This document shows positions 25,703-33,045 of a stretch of 64,000 bases of DNA, one piece after another (the first letter of the stretch is position 1; every line of letters begins with the position of its first letter). The translations under genes were made by a program, and so were the position numbers. Source of the stretch: Verrucomicrobia bacterium LW23 (GTDB taxonomy: Bacteria > Verrucomicrobiota > Verrucomicrobiia > Methylacidiphilales > UBA1321). The notes under the pieces are model-generated. The model saw only the letters and a program-made list of their open reading frames with translations. It was not told where the DNA came from and made no database searches. The DNA is taken from NCBI GenBank assembly GCA_003054695.1, contig QAZA01000012.1, positions 1 to 64,000 on the forward strand, read 5' to 3'.

Positions 25703-26721
25703 AAGCTATACAACTCAGCGAGCCGGGCCGCTTCGCTTCCATCACTGTCCCCGACTCGAGCGCTCCCGCTGCGGACGAAGCTTTGGTGCGTGTGCACCGC
25801 ATAGGCGTCTGCGGCACCGACATCCATGCTTACGGCGGCAGGCAGCCTTTCTTCTCTTACCCCCGCATTCTCGGGCACGAGCTGGGCGTCGAAGTCATAG
25901 CGGTTGGCAGCGACGTCAGCCACGTGAAGCCGGGAGACCGATGCTCGGTGGAGCCCTACCTCAACTGCGGAAAGTGCGTTGCCTGCAGACGAGGCAAGCC
26001 AAACTGTTGCACGGAGATCCGGGTGCTTGGCGTCCATACCGATGGTGGAATGCGGGAGGAGCTCTTGCTGCCCGCCCGAAAGCTGCATCCCTCCCGCAAG
26101 TTGTCCTACGATCAACTGGCTCTCGTGGAAACGCTGGCCATCGGCTGCCACGCCGTGGAACGAGCTCACGTGGAGAAGGACGAATTCGTACTCGTCACCG
26201 GAGCGGGCCCAATTGGCCTTGCCACCATGCAATTTGCGGTAGCTAAAGGCGCCAGGGTAATTGTGTTGGACATCAATGACGCAAGGCTTGATTTCTGCAG
26301 GCGCGAGTTAGGTGTGTCCTTTACCATCAACGGTGCCACGCAATACGTGCTTGATGCGTTGAAGGAGATCACGGCAAACGAACTACCTACCGCGGTTTTC
26401 GACGCTACTGGAAATCCGAAATCGATGATGGCCTCCTTCGAGCATCCCGCACACGGCGGCAGGCTCGTATTTGTCGGACTCTTTCAGGGCGATGTCACCT
26501 TCAGCGATCCCCAGTTTCACAAACGCGAACTCACCCTGATGGGAAGTCGCAACGCCCAGCCCCAGGATTTCACCCGTATCATCCGCCTCATGGAAGAAGG
26601 GCGCATCGATACGACTCCATGGATCACGCATCGAGCTCCCTTTGAGGACGTTATAGCCGCTTTTCCCTCCTGGACGGACCCCAGGACAGGCGTCTTGAAA
26701 GCGATGATTGATGTCGCTTAG
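25699..26721 (+). CDS. Zinc-dependent alcohol dehydrogenase, hexonate 5-dehydrogenase-like (RspB/LgoD type)
   Basis: A 340-residue medium-chain dehydrogenase. Catalytic zinc ligands lie in GVCGTDIH (Cys) and GHELG (His-Glu). The structural zinc site has four cysteines in N-C-G-K-C-V-A-C-x6-C. The Rossmann motif GAGPIGLA is at about residue 168. The segment FHKRELTLMGSRNA is typical of the RspB / L-galactonate or L-gulonate 5-dehydrogenase branch. The start overlaps the cyclase stop. Together with the two upstream genes it could turn an aldonate into a keto-hexonate. The real substrate cannot be read from the sequence. Confidence 0.82.
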   Translation: MKAIQLSEPGRFASITVPDSSAPAADEALVRVHRIGVCGTDIHAYGGRQPFFSYPRILGHELGVEVIAVGSDVSHVKPGDRCSVEPYLNCGKCVACRRGKPNCCTEIRVLGVHTDGGMREELLLPARKLHPSRKLSYDQLALVETLAIGCHAVERAHVEKDEFVLVTGAGPIGLATMQFAVAKGARVIVLDINDARLDFCRRELGVSFTINGATQYVLDALKEITANELPTAVFDATGNPKSMMASFEHPAHGGRLVFVGLFQGDVTFSDPQFHKRELTLMGSRNAQPQDFTRIIRLMEEGRIDTTPWITHRAPFEDVIAAFPSWTDPRTGVLKAMIDVA

Positions 26722-27023
26722 AGCATTTTCAATCCGCGTGGAGACACCGTTCCTCTGAAGCGCCACCCGCGCGACAGCCTAAAGCCCAGGGCTATGCGCT
26801 TTCGCGCCGGTGACGCTTCGGAGTAAGACCAATTGTCGGAATAAACCGGTACATTGGTGGAGGCGATTTTAAGATGAGGGCAAGGCGAGGCTGAGGGAGT
26901 GCATTTGAAAAAAATGCATGACCGAAGACTCAACGCCGCACTCGCTCAAAAGCGTCCCGCCAATGTACCGGTCTATTCCGATAATGGGTCGAAGTGATGT
27001 CTACACTCGCATTGAAACCGCTC
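26721..27023. repeat. Dispersed palindromic repeat, copy 3, interrupted by a nested element
   Basis: The left arm starts 'gagcattttcaatccgcg' and the right arm ends 'cgcattgaaaccgctc'. The central part carries 'aaagcccagggc' and 'tttcgcgccggtgacgc'. It shares both ends with copy 2 (22502-22690) but is about 115 bp longer. The extra length is the element at 26829-26988. The repeat follows directly after the dehydrogenase stop codon. The rest of the gap to 27263 holds no recognisable gene. Confidence 0.65.
26829..26988. mobile_element. MITE-like element with 33-bp terminal inverted repeats
   Basis: A 160-bp segment bounded by 33-bp inverted repeats (26829-26861 and 26956-26988) that match at 28 of 33 positions; each contains 'accggtacattgg' or its complement. 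It has no ORF of its own and sits inside copy 3 of the dispersed palindromic repeat. A clear target-site duplication was not seen. Confidence 0.6.
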
Positions 27024-27263
27024 CAGCTTCCGCGCGGTTTACCAGGGGGTTCCCTCCTTTTTTGTCGGGGAACGGTGCGCGGTAAAGTTCCTGGTAAGCT
27101 GCGTAACCAGCGCGCTGTTACGGACGTTTGCGTAAGGGGGAAATGGGGCCTTGCATTCCGGGCCAAAGCCCCGACCTTATGTTAACATTGCATGGCAATT
27201 ACGTGACTTTCTATCCTGTTTTGGGTTGAAGGAACGTATTTACCATGCTATACAGCCGCCTCA

Positions 27264-28259
27264 ATGAATCTCTCCAAGCTTGTACAACGAGTATTCAATC
27301 CCTCTAGGTATTATAGAGAAAAGAACCAGCTTCGCGAACGGAAAGAAGCTGAAGAGGCACGTATACAAGCTCTTGTAGAAGAGACTGCGAATCTTCGTCA
27401 ACGTGTGCAGGAACTTCAGGGTGCTTATGCTCCTTATGACAATGGCGCCAGCAACGCCTTGCTTCAAAGAGCCAGATTTATTGAACCGGGCGAATCCTAC
27501 GTGCAGGCCAGCACCACGGCGGATACCTTTCTCGTCGAGTTCCCCAAGTCCGGCGTCACCTGGTTCAGCTTTCTTGTTGGCAATACCAATCTCATTCTCA
27601 GTAAACATCCGGCGCGCGTCACCTGGTTCAATATCGGCAGCTTTATACACGATATCTACATAAGTCAGAAGGTGCCGGATCCCCTTCCCGTACCGGGTAG
27701 TCGTATCTTTAAAAGCCATGCGATGTATCGGCCGGAGTATTCGCAACTATACAACGGTGCTTATTGTAAAGTCATCTATTTGGTACGCGATCCCCGTTCA
27801 GCACTTTCCTCTTACTATTACTTCTTAAGCAAGCTGGGCAGCTTTCCGGGCACGATGGATGATTTCCTGGCCAGCGATCAGGGCGCGCGCAGCTGGAAAG
27901 AGCATGTGGAAAGCTGGACGAAACAGCCGCCCTCGTTCCGCATCCATTTCCTTCGCTATGAGGATCTTCGCAGCGACACAGCCGGGGCGCTGCGCCGCAT
28001 CTACAAGCTGTGCTTTGGCATTGAGGTGCCGCCCAAAGTGTTGAAGGAAGCCGTCGAACTCTCCGACCTGGCCCACATGCGGCAGGCCGAGATGGATTAC
28101 GCCGAGTACGCCTCCGCCGCCCTCCCGCCCGACTTCGACTTTGTCCGCCCCGGCGAGCCCACCGAGCCCCGCGTGCCCCTTACCGACAAGCAACGCGCCT
28201 ACATTGAAGAGGTGTGCGGCGATGCCATGCGGAAGTTCCATTACCTGCCGCAAACGTAA
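27264..28259 (+). CDS. Sulfotransferase with N-terminal coiled coil
   Basis: A 331-residue protein. Residues 20-52 are strongly charged and predicted coiled coil; the rest is a PAPS-dependent sulfotransferase domain (PF00685-like). The 5'-phosphosulfate loop reads FPKSGVTW (about residue 93), the 3'-phosphate motif YLVRDPRSALSS (about 172-183). No signal peptide is seen; it should act in the cytosol on a small molecule or glycan precursor. The first ~250 bp have distinctly lower GC than the flanks, suggesting transfer or a chimeric start. The gene stands alone between the repeat cluster and a convergent AraC gene. Confidence 0.82.
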   Translation: MNLSKLVQRVFNPSRYYREKNQLRERKEAEEARIQALVEETANLRQRVQELQGAYAPYDNGASNALLQRARFIEPGESYVQASTTADTFLVEFPKSGVTWFSFLVGNTNLILSKHPARVTWFNIGSFIHDIYISQKVPDPLPVPGSRIFKSHAMYRPEYSQLYNGAYCKVIYLVRDPRSALSSYYYFLSKLGSFPGTMDDFLASDQGARSWKEHVESWTKQPPSFRIHFLRYEDLRSDTAGALRRIYKLCFGIEVPPKVLKEAVELSDLAHMRQAEMDYAEYASAALPPDFDFVRPGEPTEPRVPLTDKQRAYIEEVCGDAMRKFHYLPQT

Positions 28260-28270
28260 GGCACCGCGCC

Positions 28271-29212
28271 TCACCCCTCCCCGCCTCCCGCCGGCGGGCC
28301 AAAACGGTTGCCGTTGCGGAACGCCCGTGGCGATTGCCCGGTGATTTGCCGGAAGCGGCGGGAGAAGTAGAACTCATCGCAAAAGCCCAGCGCTTCCGCT
28401 ATCTGCCGGTCCGTCATACGCGGGCGGGTGCCGGTGGTGCTCAGCGGCTCGGCGGAGCAAACGGAGCCAGATGGCGGCGGCGCGTCGCCCTGCATCATGG
28501 CGCAGGCGCGATCGATGCGGCGGCCGAGCTGGTAGCGCGCCGGGGATTGCCCGGTGATGCGCGTAAAGCGTTTGCGGAAACCATCCGCGCTAAGGCCAAA
28601 GCGCGCGGCAATGGCGCCCCAGTCCGGCGTGGCCGTGTGCAGGTGCGCCTCCACCACCGAGCAGGCGCGCTGGGCCCACAGCTGGTCCTCGCGATACGTC
28701 TCCGCACGGCCCTCGCCGGTAAGCACGGCGGCCAGAAGCTCCTGCAGCCGAGCTACTTCCACCAGCGGCGGCGCAAACCCGGCCTGGCGCGTGCCGCCCA
28801 GCACGTCCTCCATGCGGCGGCTCCACGCATGCACGGGCAGCAGGCGATGCACGGGGCGGCGCGAGTCGAGCACGCCGGCCTGCCGCCACAGATCGAAGAC
28901 AGGCCCGATAAAGCACAAAAACGTGGTGAGCCAGCGGGTGCCCGGCAGCGGATTGTACTGGTGCTCCAGCTCGGGAAAGACAAGCATCAGATCCCCCGGC
29001 CCGACGCCCTGGCGCCACCCGGCCGCGTCCTCGTACGTGCCCTGGCCGTCCAGCACATACACCATGGCGTACTGCCCAAACACGCGCGGCCCGGCCATCG
29101 CCGTCCCCTGCTCCACTGCAAACCCGGTAATCGTCACCCGCCCCAGCGGCGAGGCGGCGGCATGGGAGAAGCGCAGGGTGGTGCGCCTGGTGGCGGGCGC
29201 GGAGTCGGTCAT
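28271..29212 (-). CDS. AraC family transcriptional regulator with insertion between HTH motifs
   Basis: A 313-residue regulator with an N-terminal cupin-like domain ('VGPGDLMLVFPELEHQYN', about residue 70) and a C-terminal AraC DNA-binding domain starting near 185. The second HTH carries IAEALGFCDEFYFSRRFRQITG. Between the two HTH motifs is an unusual loop of roughly 20 residues rich in Pro, Ser and Gly, which most AraC proteins lack. The gene converges with the sulfotransferase gene (11-bp gap) and is divergent from the arabinose-5-phosphate isomerase gene. Target genes are unknown. Confidence 0.85.
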   Translation of the reverse strand: MTDSAPATRRTTLRFSHAAASPLGRVTITGFAVEQGTAMAGPRVFGQYAMVYVLDGQGTYEDAAGWRQGVGPGDLMLVFPELEHQYNPLPGTRWLTTFLCFIGPVFDLWRQAGVLDSRRPVHRLLPVHAWSRRMEDVLGGTRQAGFAPPLVEVARLQELLAAVLTGEGRAETYREDQLWAQRACSVVEAHLHTATPDWGAIAARFGLSADGFRKRFTRITGQSPARYQLGRRIDRACAMMQGDAPPPSGSVCSAEPLSTTGTRPRMTDRQIAEALGFCDEFYFSRRFRQITGQSPRAFRNGNRFGPPAGGGEG

Positions 29213-29385
29213 GGCGTAAAGCTACAGGCTGGCTGGCGACGCTGCAAATCAAGATTGGGGAGGGAGGGCTAACGATGTCGCGAGCGGCTCCAACCCCGCC
29301 ATTGCCAACTGCCGTTGCAGGGCGTAAGCTCCGTGTTTTCAAAACGCCCGAACTCCAAAGCAGCCCCCTTTCCCCACACCCATCC

Positions 29386-30360
29386 ATGGATTACGCGCAG
29401 CGCGCCCGCGAGGTTATTGAGATTGAGATGGAGGGACTGCGCCAGGTTGTCGCGCGGATGGACGGGGGCGCACTGGCCGCGGCCGTGGGCGTGTTGCTGG
29501 AGACATTGGCGGCCAACCGCAAGATTATCGTCACCGGCGTCGGCAAATCCGGCCACATCGGCCACAAAATCGCCGCCACGCTCACCAGCACCGGGGCGCC
29601 CAGCGTTATCCTGGATACCGTAAACGCCGTCCACGGCGATCTTGGCGTGGTGACCGAGGGCGATGCCGTGCTGGCGCTGAGTTATAGCGGCGAGACCGAG
29701 GAGCTGTTGCGCATTCTGCCGGCGCTGAAGCGGCGCAACGTGCGCATCATCGCCATCACAGGCAAGCCAGCATCCACCCTGGCGGTGAACGCCGAGGTTC
29801 ACCTGGACGCCGCCGTGTCGCGCGAGGCGTGCCCGCTGAATCTGGCCCCCACCGCAAGCACCACCGCCATGCTGGCCCTGGGCGACGCCCTGGCAATGGT
29901 GCTGCTGGACGCCCGCGGCGTTACCCGCGAGGACTTTGCCCAGTTCCACCCCGGCGGCAGCATCGGCCGCCAGCTGCTGCTGCGCGTCAGCGAGATTATG
30001 CGCCCGGCGGACCAGCTCGTCATCCTGGGCCTGGACGCCACCGTGCAACACGCGCTGGAGCTGTGGGGCACCCGCCGCAGCGGCGCCGTGCTGGTCATCG
30101 ACGCCGACGGGCGGCTGGCCGGCATCTTTACGCACGGCGATTTCATCCGCGGCATGCTCCGCAACCCGCACATCGCCGCCGAGCCCCTGGTGCGTGTAAT
30201 GACGCCCCGCCCCATTACCGTGCGCGTGGATAAACTCGCCGCCGAGGTCCTCAATATCTTCGAGCGCCACCGCATCGACGACCTGGTGGTAGTCAACGCC
30301 GATAACCAGCCGGTAGGCATCGTGGATGGGCAGGATATCGCAAGGCTGCGGCTGGTGTAG
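29386..30360 (+). CDS. kdsD: Arabinose-5-phosphate isomerase (SIS plus two CBS domains)
   Basis: A 324-residue KdsD/KpsF/GutQ-type enzyme that interconverts D-ribulose 5-phosphate and D-arabinose 5-phosphate, the first step toward KDO for lipopolysaccharide. The SIS domain (about residues 35-170) has VTGVGKSGHIGHK and the loop SYSGETEEL. Two CBS domains follow (about 200-325), including 'RRSGAVLVIDADGRLAGIFTHGD'. Met at 29386 is chosen since upstream codons do not belong to the family. No other KDO genes are in the window. The symbol is by family; kpsF and gutQ paralogs cannot be excluded. Confidence 0.9.
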   Translation: MDYAQRAREVIEIEMEGLRQVVARMDGGALAAAVGVLLETLAANRKIIVTGVGKSGHIGHKIAATLTSTGAPSVILDTVNAVHGDLGVVTEGDAVLALSYSGETEELLRILPALKRRNVRIIAITGKPASTLAVNAEVHLDAAVSREACPLNLAPTASTTAMLALGDALAMVLLDARGVTREDFAQFHPGGSIGRQLLLRVSEIMRPADQLVILGLDATVQHALELWGTRRSGAVLVIDADGRLAGIFTHGDFIRGMLRNPHIAAEPLVRVMTPRPITVRVDKLAAEVLNIFERHRIDDLVVVNADNQPVGIVDGQDIARLRLV

Positions 30361-30545
30361 CGTTGCCATCGCGCAAGTGACAAAGTGTAGCCCGGGACTT
30401 GTTATCCCTTGTCACCTGTTGACAAAAAGGATACACAGAATCCGTCGCCATGCGATTGCGTGCATGCTTCGTTTGCACGCCCGACACATCGCCGCCACCG
30501 CAGCGTATTGCGGCCACAGCAACAAGCCCTCCCCGGTGCCTTAAC

Positions 30546-30962
30546 ATGAGCATCTTCGACCGTAGCCCCGATCTCGAGCCCCGAACCAGGGCCCCCCAGC
30601 TCCCACGCGAGCACGCGCCCGAGCAACAGCCGGCACCCCGGTATGCAAAGGAGGAGGTGGACTACGGCATCCGGAGCGGCCTCTTTGCTGTCATGTCCGC
30701 CCTGTTCTCATTCGTCTTTACCGGCATGCTGGCCATTTGCGGCAGCTGTTGGCTCTACGGCTCGTTGCTGCCCGTGGAGGAGGGCGGCGCCAGACGCATC
30801 CACGTCATCATTTTTGTGTTGTGGAAGGCGCTGGGCTTCTGGCCCGTTGTGCTGGCGCCCGCTGTTATTCTTGGTCCCTTCGCCCTCAACTTTCTCCTCA
30901 TCGCCGTGCTGAAGGCGGGCTTGCTGATCGGCAACTTCCGCCGCTACCTGGCGGACCGTTGA
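30546..30962 (+). CDS. Small integral membrane protein, unknown function
   Basis: A 138-residue protein with a charged, proline-rich cytosolic N-terminus (about 40 residues) and two to three membrane helices (about 50-72, 84-101 and 103-125). No family is recognised. It starts 185 bp after the isomerase gene. Met at 30546 gives a clean N-terminus. Upstream codons of the same frame do not resemble protein. Confidence 0.6.
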   Translation: MSIFDRSPDLEPRTRAPQLPREHAPEQQPAPRYAKEEVDYGIRSGLFAVMSALFSFVFTGMLAICGSCWLYGSLLPVEEGGARRIHVIIFVLWKALGFWPVVLAPAVILGPFALNFLLIAVLKAGLLIGNFRRYLADR

Positions 30963-31127
30963 CGGCTTGACATCCGCCCCGCCACCCCCTATCGTAACCA
31001 CCACAGCGTAAAGGACGCTGCCGGGCCCGCGGGAAGGACTGAGTCCACCTCCAACACACATGTCGGTAGCAGCAACCCCCATTGCTGCCTGATCGCGGGC
31101 TGCAGGCGCAAGCATTGGAGGTTCCCC

Positions 31128-32831
31128 ATGTCCGTTTCCGATTCTGCCGATTCCCGTTCCGGCGCGTCCGCCTCGCCTTCGTCACCCGCACCGCGCCAGC
31201 TTCCGCCCCAACCCAGCATGCGGCAGCTGCAAATCCAGGCCAAAGAGCTGCGTGCCGCCCTGGCCGCGGGCGATCCCGAAGCCGCCGCGCGTTTCCAGGC
31301 CACGCTCGGCCGCACTTCCCCCGGCGCAGCCGCCAGGTTGAGCGAAGCCCAGCACCTGCTGGCCCGCGAGTACGGCTGCCTCAACTGGGCCGCGCTTGGC
31401 GAAAAGGTCGCCGCAGCCCTGGACGCCTCCATAACCGAGGAGCAGCTGGAGCGTCTGCGCAACATCATCCGCCGCGGCACACCGGCACAGCTCCACCAGA
31501 TCCTGCGCGAGCATCCCGCCCTCGTCCCCCGCATCAACAAGCCCCTGTTTGCCTTCGGCAGCCCGCCCCTGCGCGAGGCCGTGGCGCAAGGCAACCGCGC
31601 CATGGTCGACGCCCTGCTGGATGCCGGCGCCGACATCAATGCCCGCAGCGACTGGGCCCCCGGCAGCTTCGGCGTGCTGGACAACCTGGCCAACACCAAT
31701 GCCGACAGCGACGAAACCGCCGAGCACAAAGCCCTGGTGGACTACCTCATCGCCCGAGGCGCCACCGTCGACATCCACGCCGCCGCCGGCAACGGCAAAA
31801 TCGACCGCGTCCGCGAACTCCTCGACATCAACCCCGCCCTGGCCAACGCCCGCGGCGGCGACGGCGCCGGTCCCCTGCACTTTGCCGGCACCGTGGAGAT
31901 AGCCGAGCTGCTGCTGGAGCGCGGCGCCTGCGTGGCCATGCGCGATCTCGACCACCACTCCACCGCCGCCATGTGGCAGGTCAAAAACAAGGAGATTCTC
32001 TACCGCATCATCGAAGCCGGCTCCGCCATCGACATCTACATGGCCGCCCGCCACGGCGACCGCGCCCTCGCCGACCGGGCGCTTGCCGAGGATCCCCACT
32101 GCCTGGACAGCACCGTGGGCCACCAGCCCGGCCAGGGCAACTACGCGCCGGCCGAGGGCAGCGGCGGCAACATCTACAACTGGACGCTGGGCCACGGCGC
32201 CCGCCCCATCCCCATCGCCGACAAATTCCACCACCGCGAGCTGGCCGACTACCTCCTCACCCGCGCCACGCCCTCTCAGCAAATCATCGCCCTGGCCATC
32301 CGCGGCGACAAAGAGGCGGCGCAAGCCGTCATCGCGGCGCATCCCGATGTATTCCAACACTTTACGGAAAACGACAAACTGGCGCTGCCCCAGGCCATCC
32401 ACTTTGGCGACACCAAAGCGGCCACGCTGATGATCGAACTCGGCTTCCCCCTCGACGTGCCCCACCTCTTCGACGGCGGCACCCCCATCCACGCCGCCGC
32501 CTGGCACGGGCAGGCCGCCATCGTGCGCGCCCTCGCCGCCCTGCGGCCGCAATGGCTCACCAACCATGCCAACGCCCACAACAGCACCCCGCTCGGGTGG
32601 GCCTGCCACGGCAGCCTCCACTCCTGGTTCCGCGACAACGGCGACTACCCCGCCACCGTCCAGGCCCTGCTCGACACCGGCATCCCCCTCGCCACCCTGG
32701 GAGCAGCCGACGTCGAAGACATTGTGAAGTGGGGCGCTGAACCCGTAACCCAACTGCTGCGCCACCACGCCGCCACCCATCCCACAAATCCCCCGCAAGC
32801 CCCTTTACAAACCCCAGCCACTACCCCATAA
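31128..32831 (+). CDS. Ankyrin repeat protein
   Basis: A 567-residue protein with a low-complexity N-terminus (residues 1-30), a helical region and multiple degenerate ankyrin repeats across about 130-545, recognised by the recurring pattern 'A...G....v..Ll..GA.i..' (for example MVDALLDAGADINARS and AEVAELLLERGA-like units). No signal peptide or enzyme domain. Such proteins mediate protein-protein contacts. It has the extreme GC-rich codon use of its neighbours. The gene is followed by tRNA-Ser and has no operon partner. Confidence 0.85.
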   Translation: MSVSDSADSRSGASASPSSPAPRQLPPQPSMRQLQIQAKELRAALAAGDPEAAARFQATLGRTSPGAAARLSEAQHLLAREYGCLNWAALGEKVAAALDASITEEQLERLRNIIRRGTPAQLHQILREHPALVPRINKPLFAFGSPPLREAVAQGNRAMVDALLDAGADINARSDWAPGSFGVLDNLANTNADSDETAEHKALVDYLIARGATVDIHAAAGNGKIDRVRELLDINPALANARGGDGAGPLHFAGTVEIAELLLERGACVAMRDLDHHSTAAMWQVKNKEILYRIIEAGSAIDIYMAARHGDRALADRALAEDPHCLDSTVGHQPGQGNYAPAEGSGGNIYNWTLGHGARPIPIADKFHHRELADYLLTRATPSQQIIALAIRGDKEAAQAVIAAHPDVFQHFTENDKLALPQAIHFGDTKAATLMIELGFPLDVPHLFDGGTPIHAAAWHGQAAIVRALAALRPQWLTNHANAHNSTPLGWACHGSLHSWFRDNGDYPATVQALLDTGIPLATLGAADVEDIVKWGAEPVTQLLRHHAATHPTNPPQAPLQTPATTP

Positions 32832-32885
32832 TACCCCACTTCCCGCCCGCGGCCTCCCGCCCCGGGCGGCCGCCAGCAAGCGCAG

Positions 32886-32972
32886 GGACGAGTGGCAGAG
32901 TGGTCTAATGCGTCTGACTTGAAATCAGATGTGCTCTCACGGGCACCGTGGGTTCGAATCCTACCTCGTCCG
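32886..32972 (+). tRNA. tRNA-Ser (anticodon UGA)
   Basis: An 87-nt class II cloverleaf with acceptor stem GGACGAG/CTCGTCC, discriminator G, anticodon loop CTTGAAA giving TGA, a long variable arm (GTGCTCTCACGGGCAC) and T-arm GTGGGTTCGAATCCTAC. CCA is not encoded. Confidence 0.95.
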
Positions 32973-32989
32973 CCCTCTCAGGAGGGCGG
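32970..32989 (+). terminator. Hairpin at the end of tRNA-Ser
   Basis: CCGCCCTC-TCAG-GAGGGCGG forms a perfect 8-bp stem with a tetraloop that starts within the last three bases of the tRNA and is followed by ttctcctct. It likely ends tRNA transcription, although the T-tract is weak. Confidence 0.6.
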
Positions 32990-33045
32990 TTCTCCTCTGA
33001 AAATCGGTTGATGATGATGCTGCGGCTTTGGAGACGTTGCCGGGC

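Noticed and set aside
31082-32740. 552-codon plus-strand frame and 538-codon minus-strand frame over the ankyrin gene
   Set aside because: Both are shadows of the ankyrin protein gene: one is Arg/Pro/His rich, the other Gly/Val rich without any motif, whereas the 567-codon frame has clear ankyrin repeats.
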